A DNA stretch of 64,000 bases from Clostridia bacterium (lineage in GTDB: Bacteria; Bacillota; Clostridia; Oscillospirales; Acutalibacteraceae): positions 20,290 through 84,289 of the forward strand of contig JAFQXU010000032.1 of NCBI GenBank assembly GCA_017406805.1, read 5' to 3'. The position numbers and the translations under genes were made by a program. The notes under the pieces were generated by a model. It did not search any database and was not told the DNA's origin. It was given only the letters and a program-made list of their open reading frames with translations. Below are positions 16,663 through 25,721 of the stretch, piece by piece. The first letter of the stretch is position 1; every line of letters begins with the position of its first letter.

Positions 16663-17247
16663 TTAGCTAAATAAATTACCAACCATTCCACTTTCGTGCT
16701 GAGCGGCGTTTCCTTCATCTGTATCTATATGCATTGCAAGGGAAAATTTCTCGCTTACCCTGGCTACCACATCTTCAAAAATCAAAGTGCGGCCTTCGCT
16801 TTTTATTCTTACTTTTACTTCTTCACCATTTTTCACATCTAATTTTTCTGCATCTTTCGGCGACATATGAATATGCCTTTTAGCCACAATCAAACCTTCG
16901 GAAATCTCAATGCTACCTTTTGGGCCAATTAACGTGCACCCTGGCGTACCGTCTAAATCTCCCGACTCCCTAATCATTCCTTTTACGCCAATCTTCCTGG
17001 AGTCAGTCAAAGAAATTTCAACTTGCGTTTTTTCCCTAAACGGGCCTAAAACCGCAACGTTTTTAAGCATTTCTTTATCGGTTTTAATGTCCACACGTTC
17101 TTCACAAGCAAACTGCCCAGGCTGAGAAAGATCTTTTCTTTTAGAAAATATATAATTCTCTCCGAATAGCACATCCGCCACATCTTTGGAAAGATGAACA
17201 TGTCTGGCGGAAACTTCCACCGGTATATCAACTTGATTTATGCTCAT
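16663..17247 (-). CDS. pduL: Phosphate propanoyltransferase / phosphotransacylase PduL
   Basis: Converts acyl-CoA and phosphate to acyl-phosphate and CoA. 194 residues, both PduL domains present. Zinc-ligand motifs are RHVHLS (15-20) and KRHIHMSP (123-130), with ERVDIKT and DGTPGCTLIGPKG between and a final GNAAQHESG. No N-terminal microcompartment targeting peptide is visible and no shell genes lie nearby, so it probably works in the cytosol, perhaps in place of Pta in acetate formation. It overlaps nadK by 4 nt. Confidence 0.93.
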   Translation of the reverse strand: MSINQVDIPVEVSARHVHLSKDVADVLFGENYIFSKRKDLSQPGQFACEERVDIKTDKEMLKNVAVLGPFREKTQVEISLTDSRKIGVKGMIRESGDLDGTPGCTLIGPKGSIEISEGLIVAKRHIHMSPKDAEKLDVKNGEEVKVRIKSEGRTLIFEDVVARVSEKFSLAMHIDTDEGNAAQHESGMVGNLFS

Positions 17248-18089
17248 GGTTTTACCCCCCTTTTTAGGATCTTTTTTTCGAAATTTTTGTAAAAATGATT
17301 TTTAGAAAATCTGATAAATTTAACCGCGGCATCTGCTTTTTTAATTTTAATCATTTCGCCGTTTAATTTGGCAGATTTTCCTACGCCGTCTGCATTTAAT
17401 ATGGCTTCACCACAAGATTTTATAGATATTTCATCTTCGCAAGACAAAATAATAGGCCTGCAAGATATTTCTTGGGGACAAACGGGAGTAACCGCCACAC
17501 AATTTACATTATTATCGATTATCGGGCCGCCCGCAGAAAACGAATATGCAGTGGAGCCCGCCGGAGTGGAAACAATCACACCATCTGCACGGAACGACAA
17601 AATTCTTTCCCCGGATTTATAAATTTCAAAATCCAGCATACGTGAAAAAGAACCACGATTTACCGAAAGTTCATTCAGTGCCAAAAAATTCTCGTTATTA
17701 TGATTTATTTCAAGCAAAAAGTGATTTTCAGTAATATAATCACCGTTTACCAAACGCTTAAGTTCATCTGTTTCGCTTTTTTCTATGGTAGATAAAAAAC
17801 CCATTTTGCCTGTGTTTATGCCTAAAATCGGCTTATTAAATTTTGCGCAAAGCTTAGAAAAATATATTATGCTGCCATCTCCGCCAAAAACCACGGAGGC
17901 GTCACTGCTAGAAATCATTTCGCTTATATCATCAAAAAAATTTACATTATTATTTTTTATATGACCTTTTATTTTTGAACTTATAAAAATCTGTACATCA
18001 TAAGCAGCCAAAACAGAAACAGCTTTTTCTATTGTTTCTGTTTTGTATTCTTTGTTTTCATCAAATAATAGTGCTATTTTTTTAATCAT
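17244..18089 (-). CDS. nadK: NAD kinase
   Basis: Phosphorylates NAD to NADP. 281 residues. The phosphate-binding GGDGSII is at 69-75, LNELSVNRG and GVIVSTPAGSTAYSFSAGGP follow, and the PVCPQ block is near the usual place. It sits 27 bp downstream of tlyA, the order tlyA-nadK being common in Firmicutes, and overlaps pduL by 4 nt. The AACCATG start is preceded by TAGGGTGATTATAT. Confidence 0.95.
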   Translation of the reverse strand: MIKKIALLFDENKEYKTETIEKAVSVLAAYDVQIFISSKIKGHIKNNNVNFFDDISEMISSSDASVVFGGDGSIIYFSKLCAKFNKPILGINTGKMGFLSTIEKSETDELKRLVNGDYITENHFLLEINHNNENFLALNELSVNRGSFSRMLDFEIYKSGERILSFRADGVIVSTPAGSTAYSFSAGGPIIDNNVNCVAVTPVCPQEISCRPIILSCEDEISIKSCGEAILNADGVGKSAKLNGEMIKIKKADAAVKFIRFSKNHFYKNFEKKILKRGVKP

Positions 18090-18116
18090 ATAATCACCCT
18101 AAACGTAAATATTCGG

Positions 18117-18914
18117 CTAAAGCTCATCGTGAGAAAGCTCAACGATGTTTTCCGGGTCAACCGGTTCATCAATATATGGGCTCCATGATTTTTTTACTAA
18201 AATTAAATACTCTATATTCCCATCCGGGCCTTTTATTGGCGAATAATCCAGAGCCAAAACTGCAAAGCCATTATTAAGACAAAAATCACAAACTTTTGTT
18301 ACAGCCTTAGTATGTAATTTTTTATCTTTTACAACTCCGGTTTTATTGGCGTTTTCTTTGCCAACTTCAAACTGAGGTTTTATTAAACACACACCCAAGG
18401 TACCATTTTCCACTATATTTCTGATCGCCGGCAAAACCAAAGTCAACGATATAAATGAAACGTCCACAGTAAAGAAATCAATTTTATCTTTAATAAGCTC
18501 TTTTTTCAGCTTTCTTGCGTTAACTCCTTCGATGTTTACAACTCTTGGATCGTCCAATAATTTTTGGCTAAGCTGATCGTGGCCAACGTCCACGGCGTAA
18601 ACTTTTTTACAGCCGTTTTGAAGCATGCAATCGGTAAATCCGCCCGTACTTGCGCCAACATCAAGGGCGATTTTACCGTCAAGTCTAATATCAAAATTAT
18701 TAATAGCTTTTTCCAGCTTAATCCCACCACGGCTTACGTATTTTATGGCGTTTTCTTGAACTTTAACATCAACACCATCTTCAAATTCCGCACTTGGTTT
18801 ATTAATAATTTGATTATCAACGGAAACAAAACCGTCTAAAATTAATTTTTTTGCTTTTTCTCTGCTTGGAACCAATTTTTTTTCACACATTATAATATCT
18901 AATCTTTTTTTCAT
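18117..18914 (-). CDS. tlyA: TlyA family rRNA 2'-O-methyltransferase
   Basis: 265 residues: an N-terminal S4 RNA-binding domain (about 1-60, with RLDIIMCEKKLVPSREKAK) and an FtsJ-like methyltransferase domain with SAM motif ALDVGASTGGFTD at 83-95. TlyA proteins methylate 16S and 23S rRNA; the old name haemolysin is misleading. Its ATG overlaps the TGA of a short upstream reading frame (18911-18946) that has the strong ribosome site, so translation is probably coupled to it. Confidence 0.92.
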   Translation of the reverse strand: MKKRLDIIMCEKKLVPSREKAKKLILDGFVSVDNQIINKPSAEFEDGVDVKVQENAIKYVSRGGIKLEKAINNFDIRLDGKIALDVGASTGGFTDCMLQNGCKKVYAVDVGHDQLSQKLLDDPRVVNIEGVNARKLKKELIKDKIDFFTVDVSFISLTLVLPAIRNIVENGTLGVCLIKPQFEVGKENANKTGVVKDKKLHTKAVTKVCDFCLNNGFAVLALDYSPIKGPDGNIEYLILVKKSWSPYIDEPVDPENIVELSHDEL

Positions 18915-18946
18915 TTGGGAGATAATGAATCATTTTTTAAATCCAT
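18911..18946 (-). CDS. Possible 11-codon leader peptide coupled to tlyA
   Basis: ATG at 18946, eleven codons (MDLKNDSLSPK) and a TGA that overlaps the tlyA ATG as ATGA. GAGGAG lies just before it, whereas tlyA itself has no good ribosome site. It may be a translated leader, or simply a device that brings ribosomes to tlyA. It is too short for homology support. Confidence 0.4.
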   Translation of the reverse strand: MDLKNDSLSPK

Positions 18947-18975
18947 TGTTACTCCTCGAGCCACCTACCTTTTTA

Positions 18976-19548
18976 TTAATTATAATTACTCATTGCTTCA
19001 TCGATTTTACCACTAATCATAAGCTCAAGAGCTTTAAAAACACTTTCAAAATCACCTTCAACGGTTTTAAGTTCATCCTCTGAAAAGGAAGAAATAACCC
19101 AATCATCTAACCGCCACATATCATTCGGCTTATTACCGATTCCAATTTTAATACGCGGAAAATTATCTGTACCACACAGCGTTATAATGCTTTTTACTCC
19201 ATTTTGTCCGCCGTGCGATCCTTTTTTTCTGATGCGAATTTTTCCCACCGGAAGACAAATATCATCAAAAATAAGAATTATATTTTCGGGTTTTATTTTA
19301 TAAAAAGACATCGCACCAAAAACTGATTTCCCGCTTAAGTTCATGTACGTTTGCGGCTTTAAAAGCATTATTTTTTTGCCATTAATCGAAACCGTGGCAC
19401 TAAGAGCATCAAACCTGCTAAAAGAAAAATTAACGTTCGTTTTTTGAGCTATTAAATCCAGAATAATAAACCCTGCATTATGGCGTGTTTTTTTGTATTT
19501 ATCGCCGGGATTCCCCAACCCTACAATTATGTAATCTACCGCGCTCAT
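18976..19548 (-). CDS. pth: Peptidyl-tRNA hydrolase
   Basis: Releases tRNA from stalled peptidyl-tRNA. 190 residues, full length. GLGNPGDKYKKTRHNAGF at 10-27 holds Asn13 and catalytic His23; LLKPQTYMNLSG and IFDDICLPVGKIRIRKKGS GGQNG-type blocks follow in normal order. RBS AAGGGGAA. It is 17 bp after prs, as in many Firmicutes, and probably cotranscribed with prs. Confidence 0.96.
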   Translation of the reverse strand: MSAVDYIIVGLGNPGDKYKKTRHNAGFIILDLIAQKTNVNFSFSRFDALSATVSINGKKIMLLKPQTYMNLSGKSVFGAMSFYKIKPENIILIFDDICLPVGKIRIRKKGSHGGQNGVKSIITLCGTDNFPRIKIGIGNKPNDMWRLDDWVISSFSEDELKTVEGDFESVFKALELMISGKIDEAMSNYN

Positions 19549-19564
19549 TTAAATTCCCCTTAAA

Positions 19565-20527
19565 TTATTCCAAAATCATAGTAGACATCGGCTTATCGCC
19601 ATTTATTCTTTTAATAGCTTCGGAAAGTATCGGCGCAACATTAAGAACTGTAAATTTATCAAGCATCTTTTCTTCTGGGATATCGATTGTATTAAACGCA
19701 ATTATCTTTTTAATGCAGCTGTTTTTAAGATTTTCAACCGCATTACCCGAAAGAACAGGGTGTGCAACATAAGCGTAAACCTCTTTGGCTCCGCCTTTCT
19801 CAATTGCAGCTTCTGCAGCATGGCAAAGCGTTCCGGCGGTATCCATAATATCATCAACCAAAATAATTTTTTTATCTTTAATATCACCTATAATATTCAT
19901 AACTTGGCTTACGTTTGCTTTTGGGCGCCTTTTGTCAACCAAGGCTATTGGGCAACCAAGCCTTGTAGCAAACTGTCTTGCTCTGGCAATGGACCCTAAA
20001 TCCGGAGCCAAAACAGTAAATTCTTCCGGGTCAAAACCATCAATTTCTTTAATAAAAGAGGCAAAAATCGGCGCTGCTATTATGTGATCTACCGGAATAT
20101 CAACAAATCCCTGAATTTGAATTGTGTGAAGTTCAAGCGTAAGAATCCTATCAACGCCAGCCTGAGTAAGCAAATTTGAAACTAATTTTGCGGAAATTGG
20201 ATCCCTTGGGTTAGCTTTTCTGTCTTGACGTGCATACCCAAAATAAGGTATTACCGCCGTAATTCTGGCCGCAGATGCACGTTTGACAGCATCAACCATA
20301 ATTAGAAGCTCCATAAGATTATCATTAACCGGTGCACAAGTTGACTGAACTATAAAACAATCTGCACCTCTGACAGACTCATAAATCGAAACAGATATTT
20401 CCCCGTCGCTAAAACGTCCCACCTTTGACTTACCAAGATCACAGCCAAGCTCCTTGGCAATATCCGCCGCTAATTTTGGATTGGAATTTGCCGAAAAAAT
20501 TCTTAAGTCTCTTTTTTGATAATCCAT
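19565..20527 (-). CDS. prs: Ribose-phosphate pyrophosphokinase
   Basis: Makes PRPP from ribose-5-phosphate and ATP for nucleotide, His and Trp synthesis. 320 residues. ATP-binding YFGYARQDRK, divalent-metal TLELHTIQIQGF and the PRPP loop LVDDIMDTAGTL are present. RBS AAAGAGGTTAG. It lies between the short glmU and pth; glmU-prs-pth is a common Firmicutes order. Confidence 0.97.
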   Translation of the reverse strand: MDYQKRDLRIFSANSNPKLAADIAKELGCDLGKSKVGRFSDGEISVSIYESVRGADCFIVQSTCAPVNDNLMELLIMVDAVKRASAARITAVIPYFGYARQDRKANPRDPISAKLVSNLLTQAGVDRILTLELHTIQIQGFVDIPVDHIIAAPIFASFIKEIDGFDPEEFTVLAPDLGSIARARQFATRLGCPIALVDKRRPKANVSQVMNIIGDIKDKKIILVDDIMDTAGTLCHAAEAAIEKGGAKEVYAYVAHPVLSGNAVENLKNSCIKKIIAFNTIDIPEEKMLDKFTVLNVAPILSEAIKRINGDKPMSTMILE

Positions 20528-20569
20528 AAACTAACCTCTTTCCTTAATTATTAAACTTCCCAAAAGACT

Positions 20570-21595
20570 TTATTTATTATTTACAAAAGATACAAAAGGC
20601 CCTATTTTTTGATTTTCCGGTATAATGCATTCCTTGCAGTAGCTGTTATTTACAACTGTATTATCGCCTATTTTAGAATCAATAATTTGACTGCTTGGCC
20701 CAATCACACACTCGTTACCTATTATTGTTTTTCCCGTAAGAATTGTCCCCGGCAAAATAGTTGTTCCACATCCCACTTGAACCCATCTTCCAACTATTAT
20801 GCCATCTGTACACGGAATTTTTACACCGTTTTCCATTAGGCCATTTAAAACTTTTTCTCTGGCTATTTCGTTTAATTCTTGCAACTGGCACACATCATTT
20901 GCGCCAAGAGCAACGTCAGAAGATGATGTTTCAAATGCGTCTACTCGATAATTGTTTTTTATTAAAAGTTCTATAACTGAAGTTAAATAGAATTCGTTTT
21001 GCGATGTGTTATCACTTACTTTATCAATAAATTTCAAAAGATCTTTTACTTTAAACCAGTATGCGCCCGAGTTTATTTCTTTTATTGACCTTTGAACGAA
21101 ACTTGCATCTTTTTCTTCTACTATTGCTTGAACGTCGTAATCTTTATTATCTCTGATAATTCTTCCGTATCCACACGGATTTTCAAGTCTGGAAGATATT
21201 ATTGTGGCTGAATTGTTAGAATTTTTATGAGTTTTATAGGCTTTTATAATCGTGGATTTATCTATGAACGGCGCATCGCCCCCAAGAATAAGAACATCGC
21301 CGTTTTGGTGCCTATTTAAAAACTCCGATGCCGTCATTACAGCGTGAGCCGTTCCTTTTCTTTCTGCTTGAATTACGCTTTCAAGATTATACTTTAAACT
21401 TTCAAGGTATTCTTGCACAAGCTCGTGTTTATAGCCCGTAACAACGCAAACATTTTTTATATCACATTTAATAACTGCATTTATTACCCAGCCGACCATC
21501 GGTTCAAAAAGAACAGACGAAAGCACTTTGGGAATATTGGATTTCATTCTTTTTCCTTCGCCTGCAGCCAATATTACACAGCAAACATTTTCCAA
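20570..21595 (-). CDS. glmU: Short GlmU: N-acetylglucosamine-1-phosphate uridylyltransferase without the acetyltransferase half
   Basis: 341 residues from a TTG start chosen because GGGAGTG lies six bases upstream; full-length GlmU has about 450. The pyrophosphorylase domain (about 1-230) is intact: LAAGEGKRMKS, QAERKGTAHAV, GGDAPF and NSGAYWF. The beta-helix follows (CTDGIIVGRWVQVGCGTTIL) but the protein stops at IGPFVSFVNNK, before the region that carries the catalytic His (His363 in E. coli). It should make UDP-GlcNAc from GlcNAc-1-P but not acetylate GlcN-1-P. A separate beta-helix protein at 56752 has the missing motif. The stop codon is clean, without debris after it. Confidence 0.85.
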   Translation of the reverse strand: MENVCCVILAAGEGKRMKSNIPKVLSSVLFEPMVGWVINAVIKCDIKNVCVVTGYKHELVQEYLESLKYNLESVIQAERKGTAHAVMTASEFLNRHQNGDVLILGGDAPFIDKSTIIKAYKTHKNSNNSATIISSRLENPCGYGRIIRDNKDYDVQAIVEEKDASFVQRSIKEINSGAYWFKVKDLLKFIDKVSDNTSQNEFYLTSVIELLIKNNYRVDAFETSSSDVALGANDVCQLQELNEIAREKVLNGLMENGVKIPCTDGIIVGRWVQVGCGTTILPGTILTGKTIIGNECVIGPSSQIIDSKIGDNTVVNNSYCKECIIPENQKIGPFVSFVNNK

Positions 21596-21678
21596 CGAAT
21601 TCACTCCCACGCATATAATTAAAAATATAAGTTATATTTTACCACTTTAATCCAAAAATTTCAACAAAAAGAAGTTCT

Positions 21679-22605
21679 TTATTTATTATTTATTGCACTT
21701 TCCACTGCTTTTACTATATCCGCAGCCGTCATGTTGTATGCTTCTTTTAAAAACGGCATTTTACCGACTTGGCCAAAAACGTCTTTTATTCCAACGGATC
21801 TAATCGGCACGGGGTAATTTTCTGACAAAGTTTCGGCAACGGCGCTGCGAAGTCCACCAATTATATTATGATTTTCCACCACAACTACTGCACCCGTTTT
21901 TTTCGCGGAATTTATAACGCTTTCTTCGTCAAGAGGTTTAATTGTATGAATATTTATAATTTCTGCATTTATTCCCATTTCTTCAAGAATTTTATTTGCT
22001 TCCAAAACTTCTGAAACCATAATCCCAGTGCAAAAAATACTTACATCGGTTCCGGCTTTAATTGTTTTAGCGTTAAATAGATTAAATGTTTCGCCCTCAT
22101 CAAAAATATCAGGGGTTGTTTTTCTAAACATTCTTATATACACAGGGCCTTTGTAATCAATAATCTGCGGCAAAATATTTTTTAGTTGGTTATTATCGAC
22201 AGGCTCAAAAATTACAATATTCGGAATACTGCGCAAAACACCTATATCTTCAAAACTCATGTGCGTTCCACCGTTATACTCTGCGCTTATGCCTGGGTCA
22301 GTACCAATTATTTTAACATTTTGCTTGGCGTAACAAATAGAAATTGCTATTTGGTCGCATATTCTTCGTGTTGCAAACGGCGCAAAAGTGCAGATAAACG
22401 GAATAAATCCATAGCTGCTCATTCCGGCTGCAATACAGGCCATGTTTTGCTCGGCAACGCCAACGTTTATCGCTCTTTCAGGATATTTTTGGGGTAAATT
22501 ACCAAATCCGTTCGGCTTTGCCAAATCGGCATTTATTATGACAATATTTTCGTTTTTCTCCATTAATTTATCAAGCTCAGACGCAAAAAGTTCTCTCATT
22601 TCCAT
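21679..22605 (-). CDS. Transketolase, C-terminal subunit
   Basis: 308 residues: the pyrimidine-binding and C-terminal domains of a split transketolase of the pentose phosphate pathway. It has INADLAKPNGFG, AEQNMACIAAGMSSYGF with the conserved Glu, and a C-terminal domain with GIMVSEVLEA and VVVENHNIIGGLRSAVAE. Its start codon overlaps the last base of the N-terminal subunit's stop (TAATG), so the halves are translationally coupled. RBS GGGGGG. DXS-like in length but paired with an N-terminal half, as is usual in split transketolases. Confidence 0.92.
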   Translation of the reverse strand: MEMRELFASELDKLMEKNENIVIINADLAKPNGFGNLPQKYPERAINVGVAEQNMACIAAGMSSYGFIPFICTFAPFATRRICDQIAISICYAKQNVKIIGTDPGISAEYNGGTHMSFEDIGVLRSIPNIVIFEPVDNNQLKNILPQIIDYKGPVYIRMFRKTTPDIFDEGETFNLFNAKTIKAGTDVSIFCTGIMVSEVLEANKILEEMGINAEIINIHTIKPLDEESVINSAKKTGAVVVVENHNIIGGLRSAVAETLSENYPVPIRSVGIKDVFGQVGKMPFLKEAYNMTAADIVKAVESAINNK

Positions 22606-23420
22606 TATTGGTCGCCCCCCAATTCTTCCATTGCTTCTTTAAACATTTCTTCGCTTACCGGCATGCTGTGGTTTGACGCTCCGGCTTTTTCAGCAAAGCT
22701 TACTCCGCAGCCTTTTACTGTGTTTAAAATAATCATTGTCGGTTTAGATGCAAAAGCTTTTGCTTTTTTTACTGCTTCGTCAATTTCTGTGCAGCTGTTA
22801 CCGTTCTCAACAACTATAACATTCCAGCCAAAAGCTTCCCATTTTTTATCCAGCGGGTCAATCGAGCAAATGTCCTGAGTTTTTCCGTCCAGCTGAAGTT
22901 TATTGTAATCAGTAAATGCGATTAAATTATTCAAATCATGGTGCGAAGCAAACATTGCAGATTCCCAAATTTGCCCTTCCTGAGTTTCGCCATCACCTAT
23001 TATAGTGTAAATTGTAGCGCCGTCTTTTTTTATTTTTGATGCTTTGGCAATCCCCACAGCGCAAGAAAATCCCTGCCCCAGTGAACCTGTTGTCATATCT
23101 ACTCCCGGAGTTCTGTTCATGTCGCAATGACTTGGCAAATTTGTTCCGGGTTTATTAAGCGTAAGAAGCCAGTTTTTTGGGAAATATCCCAAATCTGCCA
23201 AAACGGCGTAAACCGCCGGGCCACTATGCCCTTTGGAAACAACAAGTCTGTCTCTTCCTATCATTTGCGGACTTTTGGGGTCAATATTCATATGTTTGTA
23301 GTAAAGCACTACTAACGTTTCCACTATTGAAAGCGAACCGCCAATATGCCCCACTCCCAGAGTCCCTATTTCTTTTAATATACTTTTTCTTATTTCTATA
23401 CATTTTTTCTCTAAATCCAA
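22605..23420 (-). CDS. Transketolase, N-terminal subunit
   Basis: 271 residues, the thiamine-diphosphate-binding domain. GVGHIGGSLS near 17-26 holds the conserved His; GDGETQEGQIWESAMFASHH and the following NLIAFTDYN form the TPP/Mg motif; GTNLPSHCDM and TTGSLGQGFS are family blocks. Starts after GGAGGGATTATATTG. Together with the next gene it makes one heterodimeric transketolase. Confidence 0.93.
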   Translation of the reverse strand: MDLEKKCIEIRKSILKEIGTLGVGHIGGSLSIVETLVVLYYKHMNIDPKSPQMIGRDRLVVSKGHSGPAVYAVLADLGYFPKNWLLTLNKPGTNLPSHCDMNRTPGVDMTTGSLGQGFSCAVGIAKASKIKKDGATIYTIIGDGETQEGQIWESAMFASHHDLNNLIAFTDYNKLQLDGKTQDICSIDPLDKKWEAFGWNVIVVENGNSCTEIDEAVKKAKAFASKPTMIILNTVKGCGVSFAEKAGASNHSMPVSEEMFKEAMEELGGDQ

Positions 23421-23456
23421 TATAATCCCTCCGACTTAAATAATAACTCACTTTCT

Positions 23457-23879
23457 TTAATTTAAATTATCCGGTCCAAAACTTTGCGGAAGCAAATCTT
23501 CCAGTGTAAAAACCTTAAAATCCTCTGCACTTTTTGCAAGAATAACTTTAAATTCTTTTGGGTCGCAAAATTCCCTAAGCGCTTGCCTGCACATCCCACA
23601 AGGAGGCGCAAATGAAGACAAAACATCTTCTTCAGCTTCGTTTCCCCCGACAATGGCAATAGCTTTAAAATAGTTATGCCCTTCATAAACAGCTCTAAAA
23701 AGTGCCGTGCGCTCCGCACAGTTGCAAACCGAATACGCTGCACACTCAATATTAAATCCACCGTAAATTTTTCCGGCAGAAGTCATAAGCGCTGCGCCGA
23801 CTTTATAACCGGAATACGGCGCATATGCATTTTTTCTTGACTCAAGCGCCTTTGATATTAATATTTTCACATCTTCCAA
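23457..23879 (-). CDS. cdd: Cytidine deaminase
   Basis: Deaminates cytidine and deoxycytidine in pyrimidine salvage. 140 residues from a TTG start, chosen because GGAGGG precedes it and the length fits the family; an upstream extension is possible in frame but has no ribosome site. Catalytic zinc site: Cys54 and Glu56 in NCAERTA, Cys94 and Cys97 in PPCGMCRQ. AYAPYSGYKVGAAL at 18-31 is the substrate-binding signature. About 36 bp upstream of the transketolase genes on the same strand. Confidence 0.95.
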   Translation of the reverse strand: MEDVKILISKALESRKNAYAPYSGYKVGAALMTSAGKIYGGFNIECAAYSVCNCAERTALFRAVYEGHNYFKAIAIVGGNEAEEDVLSSFAPPCGMCRQALREFCDPKEFKVILAKSAEDFKVFTLEDLLPQSFGPDNLN

Positions 23880-24077
23880 TATGTGTCCCTCCAAAAACAG
23901 GCTACGATAATACAGTATAATATTAATTTCAAAAAAATTCAAAATTTTATCATCAAAAAAATAATTTTAACAATAAATTTTAATTTTCTTTTTCAGTTAT
24001 ATAATATTTTACTATATGATTTTTTTGTTATAAATAGTATAATTAATTAGCATAATTATTTTTAGGGGGTAAAAAAG

Positions 24078-24416
24078 TTGAATACCAAATTTAAAAAAAT
24101 CATTTCTTTATCTGTGGCATGTTTAATAGGATTGTTTTCCATGTCTTACGTAAAAACCCATGCAGGAGCGCTTGGAGACATAAAAAACATGATAAGTTCT
24201 TTTAAAGGCTCCGACAATCAATCCGAAGAAAGTTTTAATTTTATTAAATCAAATGAATCTTCAGGCGATTTTCTTTATGATGGGTCACTATTTCTTTACG
24301 GCGGGATTGCTTTTATATCAATATCAATAATAGGTATAATTATAACTTTAAAACCAAAAAGAAAGAAGAAAAAATCCGCCCATAAAGTACATAAAAAATC
24401 AAAAAAAGAAATTTAA
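24078..24416 (+). CDS. Small exported membrane protein, unknown
   Basis: 112 residues from a TTG start with TAGGGGGT ten bases upstream. A signal-like hydrophobic segment (about 9-29, ending THAG) is followed by about 45 polar residues, a transmembrane helix at about 68-92 and a very basic tail (KPKRKKKKSAHKVHKKSKK). The tail should be cytoplasmic. It is 24 bp upstream of the M16 peptidase pair and probably cotranscribed with it. No family recognised. Confidence 0.65.
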   Translation: MNTKFKKIISLSVACLIGLFSMSYVKTHAGALGDIKNMISSFKGSDNQSEESFNFIKSNESSGDFLYDGSLFLYGGIAFISISIIGIIITLKPKRKKKKSAHKVHKKSKKEI

Positions 24417-24440
24417 CATAACATTACGGAGGAGTCATTC

Positions 24441-25718
24441 ATGCCCAGTATAACCCGCACGGAAATATGCAAAGGTGTTAATTTTAGCTATATTCCGGAA
24501 AATAAATTCAAAAATGAACTTATTTCGTTTTCCATGTTTATTCCGCTGGACAAAAAACACGTTTCACAAAATGCAGTTATTCCGAGTCTGCTTACGCACA
24601 GCTGCAAAAAGTATCCATCTATAAAACTTTTAAACCAAAAGCTGGAGGAACTCTACGGCGCAAGCATTTCGCCAAGCGTAAGCAAAGTGGGCGATTTTCA
24701 AGCTCTTACAATCACCGCGTTTTGCGCCGATGATCGTTTTTTGCCGTACAAAAGCGCAAACATAAACAACCTTTCGAATTTGCTTTGCGAGTTAATATTC
24801 AGTCCGAACCTTAACAAAGAAGGCTTATTTTTTGATGAAGATATCGAGCGTGAAAAAACACAAATTATCGAGGAAATAAAATCAGAAAAAAATGATAAAA
24901 AAGTTTATGCACGGGGTAAATGCGTAGAAATCATGTGCAAAAACGAAAAATACGGTATTAATTCTTTGGGAACGATTGAAAGCGCGAAAAATCTTAGCTC
25001 TAAAACTATTTTTGATGCGTGGAAAAATCTGCTGGAAAATGCACATGTAGAAATTATGATGATAGGGAATGGAGAAAACAATCTTATCATTAATGAATTT
25101 AAAAAAAGATTTCAAAATATAAAAAGGGGCAAAAATCCCCCCTTTAAAACAGAAATTATCAAAAAAGTAAATGAAATAACCCAAAAACAAGAAAGCATGG
25201 ACGTTACTCAGTGCAAATTGGTTATGGGATTTAGAACCGAAACAGCAAAACCGGACGAAAAAGTTTCGGCCGTAAAAGTAATGAATGCTCTTTTAGGCGG
25301 AACACCTCAATCTAAACTCTTTTTAAATGTAAGAGAAAAACTAAGTTTGTGCTATTACTGCAGTTCAAGATACAACGCCAATAAAGGAATTATCCTAATT
25401 GAAAGCGCAGTTGAACCGCAAAATATAGAAAAAGCAAAAAAAGAAATACTTGAGCAAATAAAAGATATTCAGCTTGGAAATTTTTCTGACACACAGCTTG
25501 AAGAAACAAAACTTTATTTAAAACAAAACACGAAAAAAATACAAGACGACATAGAGCTTATGGGGACCTGGTATTTGCTACAAACATTTGACGAAACGAA
25601 AAAAGCCCCAAGCGAGGCTATAAAAGAAATAGAAAACGTTTCCAGGGAAGACGTAATAAATGCCGCATTAAAAATTTCGCTTGATACTATCTACATTTTA
25701 TCGGGCAGTAAGGAGTAA
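24441..25718 (+). CDS. yfmF: M16-family peptidase-like protein YfmF
   Basis: 425 residues with the two-domain M16 fold. It lacks the zinc motif HxxEH: the equivalent segment reads LLTHSCKKYPSIKLLNQKLEEL. A glutamate-rich REKTQIIEEIKSE follows, and the second half has GGTPQSKLFLNVREKLSLCYY, the typical substrate-side R/Y block. This is the non-catalytic partner of the next gene, as in the YfmF/YfmH pair of Bacillus that is linked to EF-P modification. RBS ACGGAGGAG. Confidence 0.85.
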   Translation: MPSITRTEICKGVNFSYIPENKFKNELISFSMFIPLDKKHVSQNAVIPSLLTHSCKKYPSIKLLNQKLEELYGASISPSVSKVGDFQALTITAFCADDRFLPYKSANINNLSNLLCELIFSPNLNKEGLFFDEDIEREKTQIIEEIKSEKNDKKVYARGKCVEIMCKNEKYGINSLGTIESAKNLSSKTIFDAWKNLLENAHVEIMMIGNGENNLIINEFKKRFQNIKRGKNPPFKTEIIKKVNEITQKQESMDVTQCKLVMGFRTETAKPDEKVSAVKVMNALLGGTPQSKLFLNVREKLSLCYYCSSRYNANKGIILIESAVEPQNIEKAKKEILEQIKDIQLGNFSDTQLEETKLYLKQNTKKIQDDIELMGTWYLLQTFDETKKAPSEAIKEIENVSREDVINAALKISLDTIYILSGSKE

Positions 25719-25721
25719 TTT

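Noticed and set aside
23880-23942. Upstream in-frame extension of cytidine deaminase
   Set aside because: The extension has no ribosome site and would give an untypical hydrophobic N-terminus, while GGAGGG precedes the TTG at 23879.
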